Shown: positions 17,859-33,010 of the stretch, in pieces | Numbering within the stretch: the first letter of the stretch is position 1 | Layout of the letters: every line of letters starts with the position of its first letter | Source of the DNA: CAWAHD01 sp963781785 | GTDB lineage: Bacteria; Planctomycetota; Planctomycetia; Isosphaerales; Isosphaeraceae | NCBI GenBank assembly: GCA_963781785.1 | Contig: CAWAHD010000004.1 | Coordinates: forward strand, 248,001 to 312,000 | Length of the DNA stretch: 64,000 nucleotides | Reading direction: 5' to 3' | Notes under the pieces: model-generated | Seen by the model: the letters and a program-made list of their open reading frames with translations, nothing else | What the model was told of the DNA's origin: nothing | Databases searched by the model: none | Position numbers and translations under genes: made by a program

Positions 17859-19232
17859 ATGACGTCCGGTTCGACTCGTCGGCGCTTTCTCCAAGGGAGC
17901 AGCGTCGCTGCCGGCATCGCCCGCCCCGGCGTTTCGCGGGAGCACGTCATCCGGTCGGAACAGGTATCGCTGCAATCCGGGGCACCGGCGCAACCCAAGA
18001 TCGCCGTGCTCGCCACGGTCTATCACTATCTCTCCCATGCCTATCACATCGTGGGACGATTCGTGGATGGGTTCGTGGTTCACAACGGCAAAGGCCTGCA
18101 CAAGCCCCCGTTCGAGATCGCTAGCTTGTTCGTCGAGCAGACACCTGCCACGACCGATCTCGGCCGGGCCATGGCGGCTCGGCATCGCATCCGCCAGAGC
18201 CCGACGATCGCTGACGCTCTCACCCTGGGCACTGGCAAGCTCGCGGTCGATGCGGTCTTGTTGATCGCCGAGCACGGCGATTATCCCTTTAACCAGAAGC
18301 TCGAGAAGCTTTATCCCCGCGGCCGATTCTTCGGCGAGGTGTTGAACGTCTGCCGCGCCTCCGGTTGGCCCGTGCCGGTATTCATCGATAAGCACCTGTC
18401 GTATGACCGGGCCGAAGCCGCCGAAATGGCCGCGCACGCGAGGCAAGTAGGCATCCGGCTCATGGCCGGCTCGAGCTTGCCGGTCACCTGGCGGCAGCCG
18501 CCCTTGGAGATTCCGTTGGGACGTCCGTTCAAGGACGTGGTGGTTGCGTCGCGGGGTGACCTGGAGATCTTCGGCTTTCATGCTCTGGAGACTCTTCAGT
18601 GCATGGTCGAACGGCGCGGTCGCGCTGGTAAAGCCCAGGGGATCTCTGCCGTGACCTGCCTGGAAGGCGACGATGTCTGGACCGCCGGCGACCGGGGCAT
18701 CTGGTCGTGGACGCTGCTCGAAAATGCGCTGGGCCGGAGCCATACCAGAAACCCGGGCGATATCAAGCAGAATACGCGCGACTTCATGCCACCACCCGCC
18801 CCGGGGCGGGACCAGCTCACCAAGTTCAAGCATCCCGTCGCATTTCTTCTCGAGTACGTCGACGGCCTGCGAGCGACCGTGTTGATCTTGAATGGACATG
18901 TCGACGATACGACAATCGCTGCACGGCTCTCCGGCCCCACGGAAGAGGAAACCATCGTCTCGACCTTGATGTACCTGCCCGCGCCACCGGGAGCGTGTTT
19001 CTTCGATCCGCTCGTCCTGCGAATCGAGGACTTTTTCAACACTGGCCGACCCCCCTACCCTGTCGAGCGAACCTTGTTGACGGGCGGTGCGCTCGATGCC
19101 GCTCTGGAGAGCCGGGTCCGCGGACATCGCCGGATCGAGACGCCCGACCTGGCCGCGATCGATTACCAACCGCCGGCCGACTCCGGATTCATCCGCACGT
19201 CGCTCACCAGCACCGAGCCGAATCGACTGTGA
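17859..19232 (+). CDS. Tat-exported protein of unknown function
   Basis: The start ATG has GAGGAGCC upstream. The product (457 residues) opens with a twin-arginine signal, MTSGSTRRRFLQGSSVAAGI, so it is exported folded. The mature part includes KIAVLATVYHYLSHAYHIVG, repeated aromatic patches and GNPV-free alternating alpha/beta sequence; its opening slightly recalls Rossmann-type oxidoreductases (Gfo/Idh/MocA are often Tat-exported in planctomycetes), but no GxGxxG motif is visible. I therefore do not assign a reaction. The gene is followed directly by the family A palindrome array. Confidence 0.75.
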   Translation: MTSGSTRRRFLQGSSVAAGIARPGVSREHVIRSEQVSLQSGAPAQPKIAVLATVYHYLSHAYHIVGRFVDGFVVHNGKGLHKPPFEIASLFVEQTPATTDLGRAMAARHRIRQSPTIADALTLGTGKLAVDAVLLIAEHGDYPFNQKLEKLYPRGRFFGEVLNVCRASGWPVPVFIDKHLSYDRAEAAEMAAHARQVGIRLMAGSSLPVTWRQPPLEIPLGRPFKDVVVASRGDLEIFGFHALETLQCMVERRGRAGKAQGISAVTCLEGDDVWTAGDRGIWSWTLLENALGRSHTRNPGDIKQNTRDFMPPPAPGRDQLTKFKHPVAFLLEYVDGLRATVLILNGHVDDTTIAARLSGPTEEETIVSTLMYLPAPPGACFFDPLVLRIEDFFNTGRPPYPVERTLLTGGALDAALESRVRGHRRIETPDLAAIDYQPPADSGFIRTSLTSTEPNRL

Positions 19233-19238
19233 TCTGAC

Positions 19239-19539
19239 GTAGGTCAGGCTTTCCAGCCTGACGTGTGGAGTAGGTCAGGCTTTCCAGCCTGACGTGTGGA
19301 GTAGGTCAGGCTTTCCAGCCTGACGTATGGAGTAGGTCAGGCTTTCCAGCCTGACGTGTGGAGTAGGTCAGGCTTTCCAGCCTGACGTGTGGAGTAGGTC
19401 AGGCTTTCCAGCCTGACGTGTGGAGTAGGTCAGGCTTTCCAGCCTGACGTGTGGACTAAGTCTGGCTTTCCAGCCTGACGTCCGGTTGCAAAGCTAAATC
19501 TGCGTGAGAAGACGTCAGGCTGGAAAGCCTGACCTACGC
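19239..19539. repeat. family A tandem palindrome array with inverted end copy
   Basis: Seven 31-base units start at 19239, 19270, 19301, 19332, 19363, 19394 and 19425, nearly identical to one another. A degenerate eighth follows at 19456. Each holds the perfect hairpin GTCAGGCTTTCCAGCCTGAC (8-bp arms, TTCC loop). At 19511-19539 one copy stands in the opposite orientation and could pair with any of the others. The array lies between convergent genes, the Tat protein and gltD. Confidence 0.95.
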
Positions 19540-19551
19540 GTGGCCCGCGGT

Positions 19552-25664
<6,113 letters not shown>

Positions 25665-25856
25665 GATTGGCGTCTCCTGCAAACCCGTCTCGCGCCACGT
25701 TTCACGGCCTGCCTGGGGCCCTGGTGAGAGCACTCGGGTGGGTTTGGGTGGGAGTCCTCGCAAGTTCGGGAAGGCTGCCGGCTGCGCCGGACTTTGTTCT
25801 TGGGAGCGGCGGGCTCGGTGCCCTGTGTCTGATTCCGGGGTCGGCGCGGCCGGTCG

Positions 25857-26813
25857 TTACGCCCCGGCCGCCGCAACCTCCGGGCGGGTCTCGGCCCCAT
25901 TTGGCCGGCTGCACGCGACCTCCTGGCTGATCAGGAGCTCCAGGAACCTTGAAGCCGCCGGCTCCAGACAAGCCTGCCGCCGGTGAATGATCGCCAGGGG
26001 ACGCGTGAGGCGGTCGCTGGAATCCCGCCCCTCAATCCCGACGGCGACCAGCGTGCCCGCCTGGACCTCGTTCAAGAGCGACGGCTCCGGCAGGATCGAC
26101 ACACCGGTCGGCACCTCGATCGCCCGCTTGATATTTTCAATATTGTCAAATGCGAGCACAACATCCACTTGTACAGAATTTTTGCGCAAAAATTTGTCGA
26201 TGGCTCGGCGGATTGAGAGGTCAGTATCGAATGCGATGAACGGCTCGCCGTCGAGCTCGGACACCGAGACCTTGGAGCGCGTCGCGAACCGATGGGACGG
26301 GTGGACGGCCAGGACCATGGCTTCTTCTCGCCAGGTCTGGACGGAAAGGTCGGGCCATTTCTTGGGGAAGGACAAGAGGCCGAGCTCGGCCTCTCCGCTG
26401 GTGACGCGCTCGATGACGCGTTTCGGATGCAGGTACTCGAGCCGGACGCTGGCCCGGATGTATCGCTCCTGAAACGTCTTGACGTACTGGGTCATGCAGT
26501 GGAGGCCCGAATAGATCGCCGCGACCCCGACGGTACCGGCGACGGTGTCTTTGTCATCAAACGCCTTGACGCGGTTTTCGAGTTCGAGATATCGCTCGAC
26601 AAGCTCCCGGCACCCCTCGAAGTAGAGCTTCCCCGGCGGCGTGAGCACCAGCGGGCGCTTGGAGCGGTCGATCAGCTTCTTGCCCAGCCGCTCTTCCAGA
26701 TGGTGGACGGCCTGGCTCGCGGAAGATTGCGAGATCCCGTTCTCCGTGGCGCCCCGCGAAAAGCTGGCCGAGCGAACCACGTCGCAGAAAATTTTCAACG
26801 ATTCGAGCTGCAT
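25857..26813 (-). CDS. LysR-type transcriptional regulator
   Basis: The product is 318 residues. The N-terminal winged helix-turn-helix reads MQLESLKIFCDVVRSASFSR, then ISQSSASQAVHHLEERLGKK. The effector-binding domain runs from about residue 90 to 300 (TVAGTVGVAAIYSG, then FIAFDTDLSIRRAID). It lies directly upstream of gltBD on the same strand, 192 bases from the gltB start. This is inferred to be a GltC-like control of glutamate synthesis, but CysB-like roles (sulfur) cannot be excluded. The effector is unknown. Confidence 0.88.
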   Translation of the reverse strand: MQLESLKIFCDVVRSASFSRGATENGISQSSASQAVHHLEERLGKKLIDRSKRPLVLTPPGKLYFEGCRELVERYLELENRVKAFDDKDTVAGTVGVAAIYSGLHCMTQYVKTFQERYIRASVRLEYLHPKRVIERVTSGEAELGLLSFPKKWPDLSVQTWREEAMVLAVHPSHRFATRSKVSVSELDGEPFIAFDTDLSIRRAIDKFLRKNSVQVDVVLAFDNIENIKRAIEVPTGVSILPEPSLLNEVQAGTLVAVGIEGRDSSDRLTRPLAIIHRRQACLEPAASRFLELLISQEVACSRPNGAETRPEVAAAGA

Positions 26814-27834
26814 CCTGTTACAATCCCGGACGGTGAATCCTCTAATACTGCCAAGTCGGTAACATTTGAGTTTCTAATAGTACAGGATGGCCGCGCGAAG
26901 TCAAGGGCTAAGTTTGCGATGGTCCTGCAACCGCGCTTCATTTGCCCACTGGAAAGCGGTGCGCATATTCGACGTCCAGTGCGCATGTCGTTTTTGTGCT
27001 GTGACTCCTCCTGGTATCCCCAAACCCAAAAAGGGCTTCCGTGCGAGATCGAGGTGCTTTGGGAGTGGCAGTAAAGTGGCACTGGGTGGCAGGTTTTGGG
27101 GCATGGTTCAATCGGTCGGCTTTTCCAAGAGCAGGAAAACCGTGGACAAGATCAGCCCCGACACGCCGGGGTGCCTCCGCAACAGGGCACTTTCGCAACC
27201 GGCCACCTTCAACTCCTTCCGTTCAACTTCGCGATCGACCGCCTCGCGATCGTTCCGTTTGATACTGGGGGCGCCCGGGGCGGGGTGGTTTTGTGCGACT
27301 TCGCAAGGCTCGTTGGCTTCGGTCGGTAAAAATCGCGGACCGACTAAGATGCGGTCGGTTGCCGCTAGTCCGTTCTCAGCTTGCGGATCGATGGGATTGT
27401 CGTGGTTGCGCGTTGCGGCTGGCCAGTTCTCAGCTTGCGGGTTGTCCGAGTGGTCGGTGATGGGTTGCCAATAGGCAGGTTGCGGATCGAAGGGATTCTA
27501 ATCGTGGTCAGTCTCCAGGCGCAGGATTGATCTGTGGCTGTTGTCGAACGTCATGAAGTCCGCCCTCAGCGCCGCATCGCGCGCGACGCGTTCTTGCGTC
27601 ACAACGACCTTCGCCGTCGCTCGCCCTACCGGCCGGTCGACGATCGCGATGCGCGCTCGCCGCGCAATGGTCCCGGCCGATTGACGAGCCATCCCGTACA
27701 TACATTATGCAACAGCGCTCAGAAACGCGCGAACCCTACCGTACGGTAGAATGGACTGTTGGCGCCACGAGGGGCGTGGCAATATTGGGGATGCGCTGTT
27801 TTCCAAAAGAAAGTTGGGCGACACTAACTTTCCG
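26814..27834. other. long region without a recognisable gene
   Basis: About 1 kb with no supported coding sequence. One + strand frame of 195 codons (26887-27474) has poor composition. Between 27372 and 27507 a degenerate repeat of about 54 bases is seen: GTTCTCAGCTTGCGG occurs at 27372 and 27426, and TTGCGGATCGATGGGATT recurs in altered form at 27480. The region separates the LysR gene from the accessory island. Confidence 0.5.
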
Positions 27835-28311
27835 ATGATTCAGGATTGGAACATCACCGATGAGCAGTGGTCCACCATCGACGAGGCCATTCTGGCCTGC
27901 GATGCTCTGACGGCGTACCGACACGTCCGGGAGGAAATCGGGGGCGACCCCGAGGATGCCGGGCGGCTTGTGCGGCAGCGATACGAGGTACTCCGAGTCA
28001 CGCGGCCCTCTGGCTTCGCCTGGAATGGTTACCCGTGCGAAGATTATCTCGCCTCGGATTGGTCGTCTCACGGCTTTTGGGACGAATCCTCCCAGTTGAT
28101 GTTCGTCGTTCCCGCTCCAGAGGCAAAGGTGCGTCACGATCTCGCATTTCTTGTGATTGGTCGGACTGGCTGCGATGGAACCGAGCTCGGGTATCGAAAG
28201 GGACTTGCGGGCCTGTGGGCTTATTATCCCATTGATGACGAGTTCGAATTCGTAGCTCCCACGATCGCGGGCATGGTCGCGGGTTGGTCATCGGGTGAGT
28301 TGAGCCTGTGA
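27835..28311 (+). CDS. SMI1/KNR4-like (SUKH) protein, tentative
   Basis: From the ATG at 27835 the product has 158 residues and begins MIQDWNITDEQWSTIDEAI. The C-terminal half, FLVIGRTGCDGTELGYRKG then LWAYYPIDDEFEFVAPTI and ending GWSSGELSL, recalls the late strand-helix part of SUKH proteins, which often act as immunity proteins against toxins or nucleases. The resemblance is by pattern only. It is the first gene of a run of small + strand genes and no toxin lies next to it. A longer in-frame start exists at 27751. Confidence 0.5.
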   Translation: MIQDWNITDEQWSTIDEAILACDALTAYRHVREEIGGDPEDAGRLVRQRYEVLRVTRPSGFAWNGYPCEDYLASDWSSHGFWDESSQLMFVVPAPEAKVRHDLAFLVIGRTGCDGTELGYRKGLAGLWAYYPIDDEFEFVAPTIAGMVAGWSSGELSL

Positions 28312-28472
28312 CCAGCAATCAATGCGAAGGCAGGGCGCATTCTGGAGACGTGGCAGTCGGTCGTTGACGCAGCAGCAAAGCGCCGACGGTGGTGACGCAC
28401 CGGGGCATCACGAGCGGTGGCATAATGGTCGCATCGGTAGTAGTCCTGGAACGGGGTCCGGAGTGAGCACGC

Positions 28473-28745
28473 GTGGATGCAGTCTGGGTGTTCAACGGTG
28501 ATGGCGGCAGGTTCCCCTCGGCTGTCTTTTCGACGCGAGAGAGGGCCGAGTCGTGGATCGCCCAGCATCGACTGACCGGCTGTCTGACGAAATACCCGTT
28601 GGACGTTCCCGTGTACGACTGGGTCATTGCCAGTGGCTATTTCGTGCCGAACCACCCATACCAGGAGGAAGCGCCCTTCATCCAGCGGTTCAGCTCGGCA
28701 TATCTGGAGCACCACCATTACGAGGGAGGCGTGGGGCATACCTGA
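28473..28745 (+). CDS. DUF7710-like small protein
   Basis: A 90-residue protein starting at a GTG: MDAVWVFNGDGGRFPSAVFS. The segments FSTRERAESWIAQHRLTGCL, YDWVIASGYF and the closing aromatic/His-rich HHHYEGG agree with a small family of unknown function (DUF7710 as I recall it). These proteins occur scattered in genomes with many lineage-specific genes. There are no membrane segments. The function is unknown. Confidence 0.6.
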   Translation: MDAVWVFNGDGGRFPSAVFSTRERAESWIAQHRLTGCLTKYPLDVPVYDWVIASGYFVPNHPYQEEAPFIQRFSSAYLEHHHYEGGVGHT

Positions 28746-28770
28746 GTGCGACCGCGGACGAAAGTATTTC

Positions 28771-28815
28771 GTAGGTCAGGCTTTCCAGCCTGACGCCCGG
28801 CTGGATAGCCTGACT
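28771..28815. repeat. family A palindromic repeat, single copy
   Basis: One complete copy of the 19239-array repeat (GTAGGTCAGGCTTTCCAGCC and its TGAC end at 28795), followed by a partial inverted copy ending near 28815. It sits just after the stop of the 28473 gene. Confidence 0.85.
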
Positions 28816-29105
28816 GACAGATGCAAAATGGCACAACGAGCGGCCGAAAGTGTGGACGCATCTTTTTCTTGTCCGTCACTTGCGGACACGAGCGTCTCCA
28901 GTTCCTGACCGAAATTGAAGCGATGCGGCGGATCGGGATTGATCGCCATCCTGTTTTCCACCTCGTGGAGCTGGCCGAGCTGCTCGTCCTCCATTTCGTC
29001 CTTTGCTACCCCGCCGCGATCCGCGCCACAATGGACTCGGCCCGCCCGGCGAGCGTGGAAACGGTGAACCATCGTTGGCGCGGAAACTCGGGCGTGGGAC
29101 GATGA
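28816..29105. other. region without supported gene
   Basis: Frames of 94 codons (+) and 134 codons (-) are open here but neither has convincing composition or a known family. The dispersed motif listed at 29079 lies at its right end. Confidence 0.35.
29079..29104 (+). repeat. dispersed LGRGTM motif, copy 1
   Basis: One of four related 26-base sequences, consensus GCGGACGCTCGGGCGCGGGA then CGATG. This copy stands directly before the 29106 gene. The other copies are at 32381, 35465 and 36491, always in the same orientation and upstream of a gene of the island. Confidence 0.55.
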
Positions 29106-29693
29106 GTGAACGTGGAACTTGCGGACCGGAAACGAGACTTGGCACCTGACTGGGCCGCGAGGCGTCTGCCGGACAATCAAATGCGAAAAGAAATCGCCTT
29201 CGCCGTGAGGAACCTATTCGACGCCGGCATGAAGCGGAAACTCCCTCAATTCCTCTTGTTCAGAGACAAGGGCAATCGACAAATCAAACCTGGCATCCAG
29301 GTCTATCGATGGGAAAATGCTCCGGATAGGTACGTTTTCGTCTTGCTCGAAATCCAGACCAAGGAGCCGGATCGTTTCTGGATCTCACTGGCTTGGAGCC
29401 GGGACGGCTTCGTTCCGAGCGTCTACCCAGATTTGAACGGCGAGGAAGGCGAACGCTTCAATCTCGGTAAACTCTCGAACGCCCAGAATTGCTTCCATTA
29501 CTGGGAGTTAACCACCCTTCCAGCGCTCGACGGCATGAGCCCGGAGGAAATGATCGACGCGTTCGGCGAGGATGGCGAAACGAAACGGATTGCAGAAGGA
29601 ATAAGACACGCGCCGGCCAGCGTTGATGATGCCATCGATCGCATTATCGAGTATGCCCTACCATTCTTCGAGAGGGTTTCGCAAACTCACTGA
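29106..29693 (+). CDS. hypothetical protein of the accessory island
   Basis: The product is 195 residues from a GTG at 29106. It reads naturally, for example NQMRKEIAFAVRNLFDAGMK, then YRWENAPDRYVFVLLEIQTK and RFWISLAWSRDGFVPS, a beta-rich middle and an acidic C-terminal helix. It is soluble with no signal peptide. The arrangement of a basic helix then paired beta strands loosely recalls DUF4304-type proteins; this is not firm. Neighbours are other small lineage-specific genes in the same direction. Confidence 0.55.
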   Translation: MNVELADRKRDLAPDWAARRLPDNQMRKEIAFAVRNLFDAGMKRKLPQFLLFRDKGNRQIKPGIQVYRWENAPDRYVFVLLEIQTKEPDRFWISLAWSRDGFVPSVYPDLNGEEGERFNLGKLSNAQNCFHYWELTTLPALDGMSPEEMIDAFGEDGETKRIAEGIRHAPASVDDAIDRIIEYALPFFERVSQTH

Positions 29694-29823
29694 TATTGGC
29701 TGCCGATATGGAGTAGTTGCGCATCATGCCGAAAGGGCAGGACACCGAGAAACACGTCGCGGCTCGAGTATTGCCGATGGCTTGCCGTCGTTTGTCGGCA
29801 CCGCGATAGGGCTGGAACTGGCG

Positions 29824-30465
29824 ATGCAGCGACCACGACTGCGGTTCTCGATCGGGGGGATGATGATCGCAGTCGCCTCGATTGCCTTGGCCATCGCCGG
29901 CTATCGATGGTTGTATGGCCCCTCCGTTGAGCTCGTGGAACTGGCTCCCCAACCGCTGTCGGCGAGTGTCGACCACGACATTTTCGACATCGTGGTCGCC
30001 GACTTGCTCGATAACGAAGAGTTCGACCCGGCTGTAGGCGGTCGTCGCGTGGCGAAATCGGAGATCGTCCTGGGCGATACAACCGCACGCGGGTCTAGCA
30101 ACGCCGGAGTGAACCTGGACTCTTGGATTCGGGAAAAGAAGATTTCCCGTGACGTTCTTGATGATTTGTTGGCTCGAAATCCCAACGGGAGGCGCTACTC
30201 GTTGGCCCGGTATTACCCATCGAACCCGAACATTCTCGTGCGAACATTGAGCCGGGTCGACATGGATCTCGGATTCTCTTTCCAGTTCCCGAAGGCCCGA
30301 GGATACGTCGAAACCCGCCTTCCCGGTTATTCCCGAGACGGCCTGACCGCTCTCGTGTCTTTCTCATTCGGTCCGACTGCACACGGGGCCGTCGGATTCT
30401 ACCTGCTGAAGAAAGTCGCAGGACGGTGGGAAATCATCGAGCGGTCGATCGGTTATTTCGACTGA
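29824..30465 (+). CDS. membrane-anchored hypothetical protein
   Basis: The ATG at 29824 gives 213 residues. The N-terminus MQRPRLRFSIGGMMIAVASI followed by ALAIAGY is a single helix of the kind common in planctomycetes (basic residues, then a helix near residues 9-30). The remaining 180 residues are exported or periplasmic and end KKVAGRWEIIERSIGYFD, a beta-strand pattern also seen at the end of small NTF2-like or similar domains. No known family. Earlier in-frame starts from 29623 overlap the preceding gene and look spurious. Confidence 0.6.
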   Translation: MQRPRLRFSIGGMMIAVASIALAIAGYRWLYGPSVELVELAPQPLSASVDHDIFDIVVADLLDNEEFDPAVGGRRVAKSEIVLGDTTARGSSNAGVNLDSWIREKKISRDVLDDLLARNPNGRRYSLARYYPSNPNILVRTLSRVDMDLGFSFQFPKARGYVETRLPGYSRDGLTALVSFSFGPTAHGAVGFYLLKKVAGRWEIIERSIGYFD

Positions 30466-30754
30466 CGCGGCCGACCCAGTGGAACGCCTGGGTTATTGGC
30501 AATCGCTTGTGTCGATCGAAAACCCGAATGCCTCTCCCTTTCGCCCGACGGGAAGCCGGCTGCCTCGGTCTGGTGGGACGGAACCGCTCGGATCTGGGGT
30601 GTGGCCAAGGGGCCAGCAGATCCAGAGACATAGCGGATTTCTGTAGCCACCCTGGCTGATTCCTTCCTGAGGCTTGACACTCTGGCCTTGGCGCGGCAGT
30701 AATGCGCCAACGGTTCCAGACCCGAGAATTGCCAAAGGCGCAGGCGAAGTGACC

Positions 30755-31216
30755 ATGGGATCTGGCCGAGCAGGTGATTCGGTGCCGTCTCGGTTTCGCG
30801 GTTCTTGCATCGATTGCAGTCACGAATGGGATGGGCTCCGAGCCTGGATCGACTGTGGCCCCGTCGAATTCCGGAAGCCCGCGACCTATCGGTGCTATTT
30901 CTGCCCGAGATGCTTCGTCGACCTGTACGTGGCGCGTCGCCTCAGCCGTACTTCGTGGCTGCGCTGGGTGTCAGAGAACGCTTCGGAATTGACGCGGTCG
31001 CCGCTGCGTTTACGTGCCTGCGAGCGGGGAGTCCGGGTCGATGTGCAGGCCCTCGCGGTGATCTCGCGGTCGCCGCTGCTTTTTGAGGCGTGCGAGAGAG
31101 TCTCCCGCATCTTGGCGCGGCTCCCATGTCCCTCGGTACGTCATGAAATCATTGCAGTGTGCAATGGTCCGCGCGGCGCGGTATCGTTCGAAGACCAGCC
31201 GTCGTCCAAGCTGTGA
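30755..31216 (+). CDS. small protein with Cys-pair zinc-ribbon motifs
   Basis: The product is 153 residues from an ATG at 30755 (AGGCGAAG upstream). It has CIDCSHEWDG near the start and CYFCPRCFVDLYV about 35 residues later, an arrangement able to bind one zinc ion. A helical segment follows with an internal duplication, RSPLRLRACERGVR and RSPLLFEACERVSR. The function is unknown. The 289 bases between the previous gene and this start hold no gene; AGCGGATTTCTGTAG at 30636 also appears at 37974. Confidence 0.5.
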   Translation: MGSGRAGDSVPSRFRGSCIDCSHEWDGLRAWIDCGPVEFRKPATYRCYFCPRCFVDLYVARRLSRTSWLRWVSENASELTRSPLRLRACERGVRVDVQALAVISRSPLLFEACERVSRILARLPCPSVRHEIIAVCNGPRGAVSFEDQPSSKL

Positions 31217-31563
31217 ACGTCTGGCAATCGCCAGATAGGCTGGCTGGCAAGTGCTCGATCTGTAAAGCGTGAATGTCCCCATCGCATCATCGAAATCCGA
31301 GACATCGAGTGATCATCTATGTCAGATTCGCGGTGCAAAGTCTGGAGTAGAAACGATGGTTCACAGATGACTTTTTCCAGTCGAACCCATTGGACCACAG
31401 GCAGCTCGCCAGGCCCCACGTTTCCGTCGCGTCTGCGTTTGCGTCCCGTGTCCGAGATCCTCGGAATCCCTGATCGGTCGGCGTTTGAACGGGAGGTCGC
31501 CGCGTTGAGGCGAATAGCGTTCGTCGGGGATTCCGGAGTCAAGCCCTTCGAAAGGACCGGGCG
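31217..31563. other. region without supported gene
   Basis: An 87-codon + strand frame (31319-31582) overlaps the start of the DUF1559 gene and has a Ser/Thr/Arg-rich beginning. Its second half looks more natural (ILGIPDRSAFEREVAALRRI), so a decayed gene is possible, but this is not firm. Confidence 0.3.
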
Positions 31564-32349
31564 ATGCGACGGTCCTGGATGACAATCCGCAGACGACTGG
31601 CGTATGGGTCCGTTGCTGGTTGCTCATTCGCCTTCCTCGCCTGGCTCATCGTCGCCGTCGGTCGTGCGCGGGAGGATGCGCACTCCTGCCAATGTACCGG
31701 CCATCTCAAACAGCTTGGTCTCGCCCTGCTCAATTACGAGTCGGCCTACGGGTGCCTCCCGCCCGCATACGTCGCCGATGCCCACGGCAAGCCGTTGTAT
31801 AGCTGGCGCGTGGTCTTGATGGCCTACCTTGAGAGGGAAGAAAACTGGGACGACCGTCCGCTCTCGAAGGCATTCCGATTTGATGAGGCATGGGATGGAC
31901 CGAACAACCGCCGGCTCCGCGACATGCGGCCTCCCAGCCTGTTCTGCCCGAGCCACCCGGAGAGTGCCGAGAACGGTTTCACAAGCTACGTCGCCGTTGT
32001 CGGACCGAGGACTCTTTTCCCAAGCACTGGCAAGAGCAGGAAACTCACGGAGATCCGTGATGACCCGCAGAGTACGCTCATGTTGGTCGAGTCGGAGAGC
32101 GCCGGCGTCCACTGGATGGAGCCCCGCGACCTGGATTGGGATACCATGAGCTTTCGCGTCAACGACCGATCCCGGCCGAGCATCTCCAGTGAGCATCGAG
32201 TCGGGTCGTACCCTGGGCCACATGTCGTCACGGCCAACGACGGAGTAGGGTACCTGCCGGATGGCGTCTCCCCAGATACAGTCCGATCGCTGTTGACCAT
32301 CGACGATGGCCGAGCGGTGCATTTTAATGCGGGTCCTCAGAAGCGATGA
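31564..32349 (+). CDS. DUF1559-type pseudopilin-like protein
   Basis: The product is 261 residues. A membrane helix lies near residues 14-32 (AYGSVAGCSFAFLAWLIVAV). It is followed by the hallmark CTGHLKQLGLALLNYESAYG and LPPAYVADAHGKPLYSWRVV of the DUF1559 family. These are planctomycete proteins related to type II secretion pseudopilins and present in very many copies per genome. Further signs are LFCPSHPESAENGFTSYVAV (usual NxTxY region) and LMLVESESAGVHWMEPRDL. The usual N-terminal pilin-like cleavage sequence (GFTLIELLV) is absent, and a different helix replaces it. Probably membrane-anchored with an outward-facing domain; exact role unknown. Confidence 0.85.
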   Translation: MRRSWMTIRRRLAYGSVAGCSFAFLAWLIVAVGRAREDAHSCQCTGHLKQLGLALLNYESAYGCLPPAYVADAHGKPLYSWRVVLMAYLEREENWDDRPLSKAFRFDEAWDGPNNRRLRDMRPPSLFCPSHPESAENGFTSYVAVVGPRTLFPSTGKSRKLTEIRDDPQSTLMLVESESAGVHWMEPRDLDWDTMSFRVNDRSRPSISSEHRVGSYPGPHVVTANDGVGYLPDGVSPDTVRSLLTIDDGRAVHFNAGPQKR

Positions 32350-32380
32350 ACGGCGCAAATCGACTTTTCTTGATAATCCG

Positions 32381-32407
32381 CGCGGACAGTCAGGGCGCGG
32401 GACGATG
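32381..32407 (+). repeat. dispersed LGRGTM motif, copy 2
   Basis: Same motif as at 29079 (here GCGGACAGTCAGGGCGCGGG then ACGATG), between the DUF1559 gene and the HTH antitoxin gene. Confidence 0.5.
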
Positions 32408-32545
32408 TCGAGATGGGGAAAGCGTGACCGAGGCATCGGGTCGTACCAACGTCCTCATTTCGTTTGTTGCGATTATGGAGCGTCCGTGGTATACTGCTGG
32501 AGGATCGACAAGCTTGTGCGATGAAAATGATGAGGAGCGCGCGAG

Positions 32546-33007
32546 ATGGCGCAACTACTTAACGGGAATGAAGTGTTCACACCGACTGATGCCGATTCGG
32601 CAGTCGCCAAAGAGTCGAGTCGCCGACTGGCGGCTCACCTTGGGCAGTCGAGCGGGCTTCGATTGGAAGTAACGACTGAAACCACGAGCGAGGAGCTTGT
32701 TCTGCCGCCGTCGGCGTTGCGATTGCTCGTCCGCGTACTGACTGAGATGGGGCAGGGCAACGCGGTCACTCTGACGCCGATTCGTGCCGAATTGACAACT
32801 CAGCAAGCAGCCGACCTGCTTAACGTCTCACGCCCCCACTTGGTCAAGCTGCTCGATGAGGGCGCGATCCCGAGTTGGAAGGTCGGGAGTCATCGACGGG
32901 TGCAGCTTGAGGACGTACTTGCCTACAAGCGTGACTTCGAAGCCCGGCGCCATGCTGCGCTAGATGAGCTCCAAGCGTTAAGTCAAGACCTGGACATGGG
33001 CTACTGA
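32546..33007 (+). CDS. excisionase-type HTH antitoxin
   Basis: The product is 153 residues. The C-terminal half is an HTH_17/excisionase-type DNA-binding domain: ELTTQQAADLLNVSRPHLVK, then LLDEGAIPSWKVGSHRRVQ. The N-terminal half (ELVLPPSALRLLVRVLTEMG) probably mediates dimerisation or toxin binding. Three bases after its stop a PIN-domain gene begins, so the two form a toxin-antitoxin pair in which this protein should neutralise the nuclease and repress its own promoter. A purine-rich GAGGAGC precedes the ATG. Confidence 0.85.
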   Translation: MAQLLNGNEVFTPTDADSAVAKESSRRLAAHLGQSSGLRLEVTTETTSEELVLPPSALRLLVRVLTEMGQGNAVTLTPIRAELTTQQAADLLNVSRPHLVKLLDEGAIPSWKVGSHRRVQLEDVLAYKRDFEARRHAALDELQALSQDLDMGY

Positions 33008-33010
33008 ACT

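Noticed and set aside
19239..19539. Regular repeats that could be read as a CRISPR array
   Set aside because: The 31-base units follow one another without unique spacers, each is a complete palindrome, and no cas gene is near.
26887..27474. 195-codon + strand frame in the 1-kb gap
   Set aside because: Ser/Arg/Phe-rich with no regular secondary structure pattern, no ribosome site, and it crosses the degenerate 54-base repeats.
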